Origin: Clostridium_I sp047718555 | Lineage (GTDB): Bacteria; Bacillota; Clostridia; Clostridiales; Clostridiaceae | Direction of reading: 5' to 3' | Length of the DNA: 52,028 nucleotides | Assembly (NCBI RefSeq): GCF_047718555.1 | Contig: NZ_JBDNRK010000027.1 | Span: forward strand, 1 to 52,028 | In this document: one piece after another, positions 18,138 through 26,928 of the stretch | How positions within the stretch are numbered: the first letter of the stretch is position 1 | Layout of the letters: the number at the start of each line of letters is the position of its first letter | Notes under the pieces: generated by a model | What the model saw: only the letters and a program-made list of their open reading frames with translations | Told to the model about the DNA's origin: nothing | Databases searched by the model: none | Translations under genes and position numbers: made by a program

Positions 18138-19223
18138 TTATGACCAAGCCTTTTTACCTTTTATAAGCAGGTACAAAAATAGTGGAGCACCTATAATAGA
18201 AGTTAATATACCCAGTGGCACCTCCATAGCAAACATATTACGTGCAAAATCATCAACTAATAATAAAAAACTACTTCCTACAATTATTGATACAGGTAAA
18301 AGTACCTTATAATTAGGTCCCACTATCAAACGTGCAATATGCGGAATTATAAGACCAATCCAAGAAATCATTCCTGCAATAGCCACTGATGCCGCTGTGA
18401 GCATAGTAGCACATACAATAATAATTATCCTAATTTTGCCAGTATCAACCCCTAGAGCCTTAGCCTCTTCCTCTCCAAAAGATAACACATTCATTTTCCA
18501 CCTTAAAACAATAAGTGGAATAATACCAATTATAAATGGTACTAGAAACATGAGGAGATCACTATTAGTAATAGTAGAAAGACCACCCATAAGCCAAAAG
18601 CTAATTGCAGGAAGTTTATTATATGGATCTGCTGCATATTTAGTAATAGATATAACCGCTGTAAATATATTTGAAACTACTATTCCAGTTAATACCAAAA
18701 GAACGATTGAAGTTCTATTTTTACCAATAATGGAACTTATAACATATGTAAGAATTACAGCTACAAGTCCCATAATAAATGCCATAAATTGTATGGCAGC
18801 ACTATTAAAAGATAGTAATATCCCTATGACTGCACCTACTCCAGCACCAGAGGAAGCCCCCAAAATATCCGGTGAAACCATAGGGTTTTTAAATAATCCC
18901 TGATAAGCTGCTCCAGATGCTGACAGTGCAGTTCCTATCAGCACAGCTGCAAAAATTCTAGGAATACGAACCTGAAATAATACCATTTCTTCACTTCTAG
19001 TCCACGTAACCGGCAGGCTAAAAAGTTTTCCTATTACAATATTAAATAATTGAGATAAAGGAATTCCATATCTACCAATAGTAAAGGATACTAAAAAAAT
19101 GGTTACAGATATGATAGTTAATACCGTCAATATAACATTTTTATTCTTTCTTTTTTTAATTTTTAAAGTTGGGATAGATATTGCTTCCTTATGCTTTAAT
19201 TGAACATTATTTATAACTTTCAT
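18138..19223 (-). CDS. FecCD/BtuC-type ABC transporter permease
   Basis: A 361-residue polytopic membrane protein of the FecCD family, which moves iron-siderophore, haem or cobalamin-like ligands. Typical segments are RIPRIFAAVLIGTALSASGAAYQGLFKNPMVSPDILGASSGA (split here only by position), FWLMGGL, and ISWIGLIIPHIARLIVG followed by PLGILTSIIGAP. The first 35 residues are a charged cytosolic tail. No ATPase gene is next to it. A binding lipoprotein of the matching family is at 31491, on the other side of the vnf operon, so the two may be parts of one importer. The start follows AGAAAGGTGATTTT. Substrate unknown; a metal chelate linked to the alternative nitrogenase is possible. Confidence 0.88.
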   Translation of the reverse strand: MKVINNVQLKHKEAISIPTLKIKKRKNKNVILTVLTIISVTIFLVSFTIGRYGIPLSQLFNIVIGKLFSLPVTWTRSEEMVLFQVRIPRIFAAVLIGTALSASGAAYQGLFKNPMVSPDILGASSGAGVGAVIGILLSFNSAAIQFMAFIMGLVAVILTYVISSIIGKNRTSIVLLVLTGIVVSNIFTAVISITKYAADPYNKLPAISFWLMGGLSTITNSDLLMFLVPFIIGIIPLIVLRWKMNVLSFGEEEAKALGVDTGKIRIIIIVCATMLTAASVAIAGMISWIGLIIPHIARLIVGPNYKVLLPVSIIVGSSFLLLVDDFARNMFAMEVPLGILTSIIGAPLFLYLLIKGKKAWS

Positions 19224-19525
19224 AAAATCACCTTTCTAACCTGTATAATGTTTGGCGTGCATAAATTAATTTCATTTAGCATGGCAAATTTAAATTAAGA
19301 AAATATTATATACAGTATTGTAAATTGGAAACTTAGATTTAGATTTAGACACGCGTAAAATTGACAATTAAATAAATATATGATAATTTGTATTAGGTTT
19401 AAATTATTTAATTATTATTTTATTTGATATGTTGCTCAGATTTATATTTGAGCAATATTTTTTTAGTATAGTAAAACTACCACTGTGCCATATAAACCTG
19501 CCTAGCGGTAGTTTTAACCTGACTA

Positions 19526-19572
19526 ACTTGGCGTAAGTCTCCCACTTTAGAGGTGGGAGTTCAACGCCAAGT
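19526..19572. repeat. strong cruciform, possible IS200/IS605-type end remnant
   Basis: An outer ACTTGGCGT/ACGCCAAGT pair encloses CTCCCACTT-TAG-AGGTGGGAG. The right arm is followed by TTCAAC at 19560-19565. Subterminal palindromes of this CTCCCAC...GTGGGAG type followed by TTCAAC resemble ends of IS200/IS605 elements as I remember them. No transposase is present, so this is at most a remnant; it may equally be a terminator. Confidence 0.4.
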
Positions 19573-19595
19573 AAGCCATGCATTTGCAGTTCTAA

Positions 19596-19630
19596 AATTC
19601 AGATGGGGTAAAAGAATCCCCACCTGAATT
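19596..19630 (-). terminator. stem-loop after the vnf operon
   Basis: AATTCAGATGGGG and CCCCACCTGAATT form a 13-bp stem with one mismatch, extended by GTTCT/AGAAC. It lies 17 bases past the last gene of the vnf operon and probably ends that transcript, although no strong T-run follows. Confidence 0.5.
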
Positions 19631-19646
19631 AAGAACTTGCTTCAAT

Positions 19647-20987
19647 TTATACATCTCTCTCTTTACTAATTTCCTTTGAGCGAAATGCTTTCTCCCAGTC
19701 ATTTGCAACTACTTCCAAAATATTCAACATACCTTCGTATCCGAAATAAGCTTTATCTAAATAAACATCCATATTTGTTGGTGCCAGCACATCAAAAGCA
19801 ATTTTAATTCCAACTTCTTCTGCCATGTACTTTTCCCAAGAGGATCCAAATACAGCATCCACATCTATATTTTTCAAGCTCTCTTTTATTTGATATCCAT
19901 CTACACCAAATGCCACTTTAGATTTTAAGCCAAGAGAATTTAATTCTTGACTTAATAAATTTCGTATTTGCGGAGCATCAGATTTAATAAGTATTGTCTC
20001 TGGAATCATTTCTAATTCCTCAAATAACATTCTTAACAATCCAATCCCCATAGTAGCATCAGCAGATAAAGCTATTCTACAATTATGATAACGCGGAATC
20101 ATCATCAAAGCTCTTTTTCTGAGAATATCTATTACATATTCTTCACCAGGCTTTATTATTTTTTCCACTTCTTCGCTTACATTAAAATATTCACCTAATC
20201 TTCGCAGCCATGTAGCTGTATTTTTTAAGCCAATAGGCAAAGGTATATCATCAAGAATTAACGGAACACCATGAATTTTTTTCATACTTTGTGCAAATTC
20301 ATATCCAACATCATGACTTAAAATAATATTAGCAGATGCTGAACCTGCATTTTCTAATTCATCAATAGATATTCCCCTAGCTAATACAGTCTGGACTTTA
20401 ATACCTAGAGTTTTTAAAACGCTCGTTACCCACTTTAAATCAGCCCACCAGGTTGGATTTAAATTTGCCTGAGGTGCAATAATATTTACACTCTTCTCAT
20501 TTCTTATTTCTGCTTTCTTTATAAATGGTATTAGTGCGTTTAAGCCTATATTCATACCATCATAACTATTTCCACGAAAGCCTCCTGCCATTACCGGAAT
20601 CAGTTTAGCTTTTACCTCATCTTCCATTTCTCTGCATATGCCTTCTAAATCTTCTCCAATTATGTCAGCAGCGCAAGTTCCTATTACAAAAATAACTTTA
20701 CTATTAAAAGTATTATCTGCTTCTCTTATCAAATTTTTTAATTTTTGTGAAGCTCCCATTATTACATCTGATTCAAAAAGACGTGTACATCCTATTTTAC
20801 GCTTTGTAAAATCAATTTCATGGGCATCATAAGCTGCTCCCACTGTAGCCGCACAACCTTGAGGCGAATGTACTACAATGCTTGCATTTTCTATACCTGC
20901 TACTATGCTGGCAACTCCTTCTAGAGCACAACTTACAACCGGATCCTTACTGTGATCACATTGTTCAAAGCTTAATTCATCATACAT
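19647..20987 (-). CDS. diverged NifN/NifK-like nitrogenase component 1 protein
   Basis: A 446-residue member of the nitrogenase component 1 family. Cysteines at 20, 45 and 105 (VSCALEG, PQGCAAT, GTCAADIIGED) have NifK-like spacing, so it can ligate a P-cluster-type centre. It lacks recognisable NifK cofactor-pocket features. I start it at the ATG before YDELSFEQ, preceded by GGAGGAGAGG; it then overlaps the preceding gene by 16 bases. As the last gene of the vnf operon it may be the FeV-cofactor scaffold VnfN; its distance from canonical VnfN also allows a separate nitrogenase-like enzyme with its partner at 20972-22501. Confidence 0.7.
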   Translation of the reverse strand: MYDELSFEQCDHSKDPVVSCALEGVASIVAGIENASIVVHSPQGCAATVGAAYDAHEIDFTKRKIGCTRLFESDVIMGASQKLKNLIREADNTFNSKVIFVIGTCAADIIGEDLEGICREMEDEVKAKLIPVMAGGFRGNSYDGMNIGLNALIPFIKKAEIRNEKSVNIIAPQANLNPTWWADLKWVTSVLKTLGIKVQTVLARGISIDELENAGSASANIILSHDVGYEFAQSMKKIHGVPLILDDIPLPIGLKNTATWLRRLGEYFNVSEEVEKIIKPGEEYVIDILRKRALMMIPRYHNCRIALSADATMGIGLLRMLFEELEMIPETILIKSDAPQIRNLLSQELNSLGLKSKVAFGVDGYQIKESLKNIDVDAVFGSSWEKYMAEEVGIKIAFDVLAPTNMDVYLDKAYFGYEGMLNILEVVANDWEKAFRSKEISKERDV

Positions 20988-22501
20988 TGACCTCTCCTCC
21001 TTCTGTGTGCATATACAGTACAATCAGGTAAATCCTGACTCAATTTAGGTGTTAAAGCCTGAGCGGATGCCAAGCTTGAATCTTCTGGAAATACTATTTT
21101 CTTAAATAGAGAACTTCTAGGTCTAAAAGAATACCTTAATGCAGTATTAATACATTTTGCTACTTTTAATGCTCCTCTATAACCAAATCTAGGGCGATTT
21201 AATATGGCATTTAGATCTACCAACGGAATATTAGGAAAACTTAATGAAGAACCAAAATATACTACAGAGCTTGGGTCTATGCCACCAAGAAAGGCCAATA
21301 ATTCATCCTCCGTTTGCTTCATTGATTCATATTTACCAAAAGCAAGAGTACCCTTTGTTATCAATATTTCAGGATCTAGACCAGTCTCCAATAGATAATC
21401 TATACTTGTCTGTCTTGCTTCTGTACTCCAGGGATGGAAATTAAATATAATTGGTCTCATTCCAAAATCACTTTTCAACATATGTGCAATAGATAAACAC
21501 TTTACAGCATCATGCCCTTCTATAATAGCTATCTTACCTTCTAGGAATTTCTTACTTTCTTCAAATTCATCTTTTATTGCAGCATATTCTCTTTTCATCA
21601 AGGCTTCTGCCTCTTCTTCCATGTTTAGATATTTAGCTGCTCCCATAATCCATTTTTCTGTAGCAGCAATACCATAAGGAAGTATTGTAGAATTAATAGG
21701 TGTTCCAAATTCCTCTTCCATAGATTTACCAATAGCATATCCTATATCAAGACATAGTGCACAATTAACAGCTGCACTAGGAGCTTTTTTAAGTTCATCC
21801 AGAGTACAGTCTCCAGCAATTACAGAATTAACCTTTGCACCCATACCTTTTACAAGTCTGATTAATTCCTTTACATCTGTATTTACTTCCGTTCTTTCAG
21901 CACCCATTTTCCCGCCTACAATATTAACAGTGTCTCCCATTTTACTTCTGCTTTCAATAGTAGGTTTATCCATAAGTTTTACTATTTGTTTAAATACAAG
22001 ATCAAAACCACTTCTATATTCTCCTGAAAAGCCTTCACAGCGTATAGACATCAATTTAGCATTTATTTCTGGTTCTATCTTTTCCATAATCTCATCTACG
22101 TTATCGCCTATGATTCCTGTTGCACAGCTTGTTGCTGCGAAAATAACATCAGGCTTATATTTTTTATCAACTTCTTTAAGGGCACCTTTTAATTCTTTTT
22201 CCCCACCATAAATAACATTCTTTTCACTTATATTCGTGCTCACAACTGGCTCATAGGCAGCTCCACTATTTCGACAATTTGTAAGTTTATATGCCTGTTT
22301 TACTCCATAAGCACAACCACTAGGTCCATGGGTAAGAATAACAGCATTTTTAATACCACTTAAAACCTTAGTAGCAGTCCAAAATTTACATGGACGTGTA
22401 TGGCTTCCCTGCAAATTAGTTTTTATTTTTCCCTCTTTAGCCAATTTATATAATTCACTGAGAGTTCCATGAAATTCTATACTTTCCTTTGTAATAGCCA
22501 T
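20972..22501 (-). CDS. diverged NifE-like nitrogenase component 1 protein
   Basis: A 509-residue member of the nitrogenase component 1 family. Cysteines 38, 63 and 126 (TRPCKFW, GPSGCAYG, ATSCATGIIGDN) have the 25/63 spacing of NifE. The pocket region reads NCALCLDIGYAIG, and the NifD cofactor histidine is absent (LNRPRFGYRG stands there), so it is not a catalytic alpha subunit of the known type. An extra C-terminal tail of about 50 residues ends in a basic stretch (YAHRRRRGQ). It follows vnfK by 175 bases and overlaps its partner. A VnfE role (FeV-co scaffold) fits the position; a different nitrogenase-like function is possible. Confidence 0.7.
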   Translation of the reverse strand: MAITKESIEFHGTLSELYKLAKEGKIKTNLQGSHTRPCKFWTATKVLSGIKNAVILTHGPSGCAYGVKQAYKLTNCRNSGAAYEPVVSTNISEKNVIYGGEKELKGALKEVDKKYKPDVIFAATSCATGIIGDNVDEIMEKIEPEINAKLMSIRCEGFSGEYRSGFDLVFKQIVKLMDKPTIESRSKMGDTVNIVGGKMGAERTEVNTDVKELIRLVKGMGAKVNSVIAGDCTLDELKKAPSAAVNCALCLDIGYAIGKSMEEEFGTPINSTILPYGIAATEKWIMGAAKYLNMEEEAEALMKREYAAIKDEFEESKKFLEGKIAIIEGHDAVKCLSIAHMLKSDFGMRPIIFNFHPWSTEARQTSIDYLLETGLDPEILITKGTLAFGKYESMKQTEDELLAFLGGIDPSSVVYFGSSLSFPNIPLVDLNAILNRPRFGYRGALKVAKCINTALRYSFRPRSSLFKKIVFPEDSSLASAQALTPKLSQDLPDCTVYAHRRRRGQCMMN

Positions 22502-22676
22502 AATACATACCCCCTGTTTTATAATTTATGATTTATATTTTATAAGTTATATTTAAATATAACTTTTGTTTTCAATTTTATAAATCTTATATGTATAGCC
22601 AAGTTTTAAATTAAAACTTGGCTATACAATAAGCTTAAATTTGTTAGTTTTTAATTTTCAAATGATATTCTGTTAA
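22502..22676. other. vnfK to vnfE-like spacer with hairpin
   Basis: AGCCAAGTTTTAA and TTAAAACTTGGCT (about 22598-22624) form a perfect stem of 13 bp. Its position after vnfK mirrors the stem-loop between nifK and nifE, suggesting the same expression step-down between structural and assembly genes. Confidence 0.6.
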
Positions 22677-24062
22677 TTACCAAACATTTAATATCCATTC
22701 TTTTTGATGTTTGTTTTCCATATCTGTAAATAAAGTATTTGCAATAGTTTCTGCAAGAAATTCTGCACCTTTGTAACCTACAATAGGATGCTTCCAAAGT
22801 CCAGCTCTGTCAAAAGTAGGGAATCCTACTCTAACCATAGGGATATTGTTATCAATAGCAATATATCTTCCCTTTGAATGTCCCATGATTAAATCTAATT
22901 TAAGGCCTTCATTCTTTATTCTCTTTTCAAGCTCCCACAAATCTGAATTACAAATAACTTCTATATCACAATTAGCTCTCTTTTCTAAATCAGTAAGTCT
23001 AGGATCTTTAGCATATTTCTTATTATCATCACCTAAAAGAAGTAGTACAGGTTCTAATTCACATTCTATACAAAAATCAGCAAGTGCCATTACTAAATCA
23101 GGATCTCCGTAAATAGCAACTCTCTTATTTGCAAAGAACATATGAGCAAGGTCAGCCATTGCATCTATAGCTCTTCCACGTTCAACAACTAAAGATTCAG
23201 GTATTTCTTTACCAGTAAGTTTGCTTATATTTTGAATAAATTTATCAGTATTTGCTATTCCAACAGGCATTGAATCTAGTACTGCAGGAACCTCAAATTC
23301 TTCTTCTAAGAATGTAGCAGCACTTCCACCTTCATATTTGCAAACAGCTACAGAACCAACTGAGTTAGCGCTGTCAGCTATGTCTTCAATAGTTGTATTT
23401 CCATAAGCAAAAGCAGATTTATCAGGCATAATTGGAGCATCAAAAGTCTCTACATCCATTAATATATTGCCTTCTACATTCATTTGAGATAATATACTCT
23501 TAATTTCTGTTACATCTCCAGGATTTATCCATCCTGTGAATACATTTAACTTACCATTAGGCTTAGTTTTCTTAGCAAGTTCAGTTACAAACGAAAGTAC
23601 ACCTACATCATAACCACTAACCTGACTTCCAGTATAACTAGGAGTATGCATTGGGATTAATTTAACTTCACAATCTGGATGACTCTTCTTCCAAGCCATT
23701 TTTATTTTTCTTATAGTACCTTCAACGTCATCACCTATAGTTTCAGTTGAACAAGTAGTAATTATAGGCAAAACTTTTAAATCAGGATATCTGCTTATAA
23801 GTGTTTCTACACCATCTTCAATTCTTTGAACTCCACCAAAAACAGCTGCGTCTTCATGTAATGAAGAAGAAGCAATATCAAAATTTTCTTTATAGTGTTG
23901 AGCAAACATAAGTCTTACGAAAGTACAGCATCCTTGTCCACCATGAACTAAAGCTATACAATCCTTAACTCCTATACTTGCATATTGAGCCCCACAAGGC
24001 TGACAGTTAAAAATAGGATTTATTACACCTGTACGATCTCTTTTTATTATTGAAACAGACAT
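22677..24062 (-). CDS. vnfK: alternative (vanadium-type) nitrogenase beta chain
   Basis: A 461-residue beta subunit of the alternative dinitrogenase. It begins SVSIIKRDRTGVINPIFNCQ and has P-cluster cysteines in CQPCGAQY, GGQGCCTF and ITTCSTETIGDD; LHEDAAVFGG and the C-terminal KEWILNVW are typical of VnfK/AnfK. It lacks the extended N-terminus of NifK. I start at the ATG after GAGAGGTGATAAA; an upstream in-frame ATG would add 19 residues without a ribosome site. VnfK and AnfK are hard to separate from this subunit alone; the type is decided from VnfD. Confidence 0.93.
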   Translation of the reverse strand: MSVSIIKRDRTGVINPIFNCQPCGAQYASIGVKDCIALVHGGQGCCTFVRLMFAQHYKENFDIASSSLHEDAAVFGGVQRIEDGVETLISRYPDLKVLPIITTCSTETIGDDVEGTIRKIKMAWKKSHPDCEVKLIPMHTPSYTGSQVSGYDVGVLSFVTELAKKTKPNGKLNVFTGWINPGDVTEIKSILSQMNVEGNILMDVETFDAPIMPDKSAFAYGNTTIEDIADSANSVGSVAVCKYEGGSAATFLEEEFEVPAVLDSMPVGIANTDKFIQNISKLTGKEIPESLVVERGRAIDAMADLAHMFFANKRVAIYGDPDLVMALADFCIECELEPVLLLLGDDNKKYAKDPRLTDLEKRANCDIEVICNSDLWELEKRIKNEGLKLDLIMGHSKGRYIAIDNNIPMVRVGFPTFDRAGLWKHPIVGYKGAEFLAETIANTLFTDMENKHQKEWILNVW

Positions 24063-24167
24063 TTTATCACCTCTCGAATATTTTAGAAAAATTAGCCTTT
24101 TAGAATATATAAGCTGCATAAATAGCGTATTTAAACAGAATATTAGCAGCTTATATAGAAATTAATT

Positions 24168-24512
24168 TTAATAGAATGGGACTCTCAATTCCTCATTTCT
24201 ACATTTTGTTATAGCTACATTAACAAGCTTATCTTTAACACCACTTAATAATTCACTTTTTTCACTTTCGTTCATTTCCTTTACGAAAGAAAATCTTTCT
24301 AGTAATTGATCTGCAAGAATTCTACCATCTGCATAAAAACATTTTTCTTGAAGAGTTGCATCTTTAAGGTCAACTTTTTCATTGTTTAATACTTTAGCTA
24401 GCACATCAAAAATACCATTAATGTTATCTTTTCTATCCCATTCTCTTGAATGAAATTGCCATAGACATCTCTCTTGAATAAATTCAAGTATTTCATCAAT
24501 TTTCTTTTCCAT
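24168..24512 (-). CDS. vnfG: alternative nitrogenase delta (gamma) subunit
   Basis: A 114-residue small subunit found only in vanadium and iron-only nitrogenases, giving the alpha2-beta2-delta2 enzyme. Characteristic residues are ERCLWQFHSREWDR near the N-terminus, the middle CFYADGRILADQL, and the C-terminal VNVAITKCRNEEL. It lies 4 bases after vnfD and 105 bases before vnfK, the usual D-G-K order. Confidence 0.95.
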   Translation of the reverse strand: MEKKIDEILEFIQERCLWQFHSREWDRKDNINGIFDVLAKVLNNEKVDLKDATLQEKCFYADGRILADQLLERFSFVKEMNESEKSELLSGVKDKLVNVAITKCRNEELRVPFY

Positions 24513-24516
24513 AAGA

Positions 24517-25908
24517 CTATACCCCCTGCCTGATATCTTTTTTAGATAATCCCCAAAGAGGAGAATTTATAGCGTTATACATATCTCTAGCCATATTTAC
24601 AGAACCTTCAAATCCCATGTATGGTCCATTGTGGTATCCATGTCCATTGATATATGGTATCTGTAATTTTTTAACCATTTCACCAACTCTAGGTCCTGTA
24701 AGGACAACGTCAGGTTTAACCATTTCCAAAACTTCAAAGAATTCTAATTCATTTCCGTCATCGATGTAAATAGTACCTTTTCTTCCACGGGAGATAACTT
24801 TTTCAAAGTCTTCCTGATGACCAAATTTAGAAGACATAGCTACTACTTCCATACCCAAATCATCTTCTAAAGCTTTAGTCCAGTGCCACAATCTAGGACC
24901 ACCAGTCCAGATACAAAGCTTCTTACCAGCTAATCTTTCTTTGTACCATTTTCTCTTTTCTCCCCATTTTGCATCTTCTTCTGCAATTATTTGTTCAGCT
25001 TTTTCTTCTAAGCCAAAATATGCACCTAATTTTCTTAAGCCTTCTTTTGCATAGTCATAACCCCAAGTATCAACATCAAGTCTTGGAATTCCATATTTTT
25101 TCTTAAGTTCATTAGCTATATAACCTGCAGATCTAGCACAGTTTGTAAGATTTAACTTAGCTCTATGCATACCTCTTAAAGCATCATAAGTTCCGTTTCC
25201 TGTAAAGTGGGCTATTACCTGTATTCCCATTCTTTCAAGATAATCATTCATTACAAAGGTATCACCTTGGATGTTATAGTCACCGATGATATTAACAGTA
25301 TATTCGCTCTTTATTTCAGGTTCAAAAGTTCCTACTTTTTCCTTCATCCAGTCTATATTAAATACGTGATGTCCCATTGATTGACTTACTCCTGCAAATC
25401 CCGGACACTGTATAGCGAATAGATCTACATCTCCACGTTCCTCTTCAACTTCTCTAATAACTGATTTTATATCATCACCAATTAAAGCAGTAGCACAAGT
25501 TACATAAACCATCATCCTCTTAACTTCTGGGAATGCATCAAAAGCTTCATTTATAGACTGTTTTAATTTTTTCATTCCTCCGAAAACAACATTTCCTTCT
25601 TTCATATCTGTTGACCAACCATACTTCAATTGGAAGTTGTTGTTGTCACTTGGATATCTCTTTGTGTGCCAAGTATTATAAGTACAACCTATAGGTCCGT
25701 GAACTAATTGAATAGTATCTTTAAGAACACCACCGATAACTAGTTTAGCTCCACAGTAACTACATCCTCTTTCTGATAAAGTACCAGGAATTGTATTAAC
25801 GTTGGAAGCAGGTAAATATTGAGTTAAGTCCTCTCCCTCTTCTTTTATATAAACATGTCTTTCTCTTTCAGGTATTGTTTCATCACATTTAAATAACTTT
25901 AATGGCAT
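24517..25908 (-). CDS. vnfD: vanadium-type nitrogenase alpha chain
   Basis: A 463-residue alpha subunit. Ligand cysteines are in SERGCSYCGAK, GPIGCTYNTW and VTCATALIGDD, the cofactor cysteine in NCARSAGYI and the cofactor histidine in GHGYHNGPYMGFEG. The loop WTGGPRLWHW equals the carbonate-binding loop of Azotobacter VnfD, whereas iron-only AnfD has PGGSKLW and the local NifD has GGSRSH. Length also suits VnfD (about 474) better than AnfD (about 518). It therefore most likely holds FeV-cofactor. The start follows GGAGG. It lies 174 bases after the reductase gene. Confidence 0.92.
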   Translation of the reverse strand: MPLKLFKCDETIPERERHVYIKEEGEDLTQYLPASNVNTIPGTLSERGCSYCGAKLVIGGVLKDTIQLVHGPIGCTYNTWHTKRYPSDNNNFQLKYGWSTDMKEGNVVFGGMKKLKQSINEAFDAFPEVKRMMVYVTCATALIGDDIKSVIREVEEERGDVDLFAIQCPGFAGVSQSMGHHVFNIDWMKEKVGTFEPEIKSEYTVNIIGDYNIQGDTFVMNDYLERMGIQVIAHFTGNGTYDALRGMHRAKLNLTNCARSAGYIANELKKKYGIPRLDVDTWGYDYAKEGLRKLGAYFGLEEKAEQIIAEEDAKWGEKRKWYKERLAGKKLCIWTGGPRLWHWTKALEDDLGMEVVAMSSKFGHQEDFEKVISRGRKGTIYIDDGNELEFFEVLEMVKPDVVLTGPRVGEMVKKLQIPYINGHGYHNGPYMGFEGSVNMARDMYNAINSPLWGLSKKDIRQGV

Positions 25909-26082
25909 TTCTATACCTCCATTTTCATTGATTAATATTTATGAATCAAGAATAAATCTAATATTTTTATTTATATATGGTTCTAATATAATGTGGTTTA
26001 AATTAGATAAATATTATTTTATTTAATATATTTCTCAAATTTCTATGAGAAGTAAATTCATTATTATAATGATACAATAATC
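25909..26082. other. vnfH-vnfD spacer
   Basis: A 174-base AT-rich gap with a small hairpin TTCTCA/TGAGAA (26034-26053) soon after the reductase stop. It may raise the ratio of reductase to component 1. Confidence 0.35.
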
Positions 26083-26904
26083 TTATAAATCCATAAGACC
26101 ATATTCCATCAATATTTCTTCAAGTCTTTCTTGAGTCATTGGCTTTGGTATAACGAATAATTTGTTTTCATCTACTTTTCTTGCTAATTCTCTGTATTCT
26201 TCAGCCTGATCACAAGTAGGATCAAATTCTATAACAGTTTTCTTGTTTATCTCAGCTTTTGTTACCATTGGGCTTCTTGGTACGAAATGTATTAATTGAC
26301 TTCCAAGTTCTTTAGCAAATGCATCAAGTAGTTCATATTCATTTGCAACCTTTCTGCTGTTACAGATGATACCACCTAATCTAACTCCACCGCTCTTAGC
26401 ATATTTTTGGATACCTTTTGAAATGTTGTTAGCAGCATATAGAGCCATCATTTCTCCACTTGCTACTATGTATATTTCTTGAGCTTTTCCTTCTCTTATT
26501 GGCATTGCGAATCCACCACAAACAACGTCTCCAAGTACATCGTAGAATACGTAATCTAAATCATCAGTATAAGCTCCAAGTTGTTCTAGCATATTTATTG
26601 AAGTTATTATTCCTCTTCCTGCACATCCAACTCCTGGTTCTGGACCGCCTGATTCAACGCATCTGATTCCACCATATCCATCTTTTAATATGGAATCTAA
26701 TTCTACGTCTTCTCCTTCTTCTCTTAATGTATCAAGAACTGATTTCTGTGCTAGCCCTCCTAAAAGTAATCTTGTTGAATCTGCTTTAGGATCACAACCA
26801 ACTACCATTATCTTCTTACCCATTGCATGAAGACCTGATGTTAAATTTTGTGTAGTAGTTGATTTACCAATTCCACCTTTTCCATAAATAGCTACTTGTC
26901 TCAT
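26083..26904 (-). CDS. vnfH: nitrogenase iron protein of the vnf operon (nifH copy C)
   Basis: A 273-residue Fe protein placed directly upstream of vnfD and so the presumed reductase of the vanadium enzyme. It is not a diverged VnfH: by eye it differs from nifH A by one residue (E for Q in the last ten), and about 590 bases (26156-26745 against 13968-14557) appear identical. All motifs are present (GKGGIGKS, GCAGRGI, VVCGGFAMP). It has its own consensus promoter and a structured leader. Gene conversion or very recent copying is the simplest reading. Confidence 0.93.
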   Translation of the reverse strand: MRQVAIYGKGGIGKSTTTQNLTSGLHAMGKKIMVVGCDPKADSTRLLLGGLAQKSVLDTLREEGEDVELDSILKDGYGGIRCVESGGPEPGVGCAGRGIITSINMLEQLGAYTDDLDYVFYDVLGDVVCGGFAMPIREGKAQEIYIVASGEMMALYAANNISKGIQKYAKSGGVRLGGIICNSRKVANEYELLDAFAKELGSQLIHFVPRSPMVTKAEINKKTVIEFDPTCDQAEEYRELARKVDENKLFVIPKPMTQERLEEILMEYGLMDL

Positions 26905-26928
26905 TTAATCATTCCTCCTAAATCTTTT

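Larger units (their letters stand above)
19224..19646. other. structured spacer between the vnf operon and the permease
   Basis: This 423-base gap has three stem-loops: 19432-19455 (TTGCTCA/TGAGCAA), 19526-19572 and 19596-19630. The first is followed on the plus strand by TATTTTTTTAG although no plus-strand gene precedes it. Nothing coding was seen. Confidence 0.5.

Noticed and set aside
14272..26666. The same 68-codon frame on the plus strand inside all three nifH copies (14272, 15675, 26460)
   Set aside because: It is antisense to conserved nifH and is repeated only because the nifH copies are nearly identical. No ribosome site.
24168..26904. Iron-only (Anf) identity of the alternative nitrogenase
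   Set aside because: Considered because of AnfO genes and VnfK/AnfK similarity; set aside because VnfD has the TGGPRLW loop and a length near that of VnfD. Not fully excluded.
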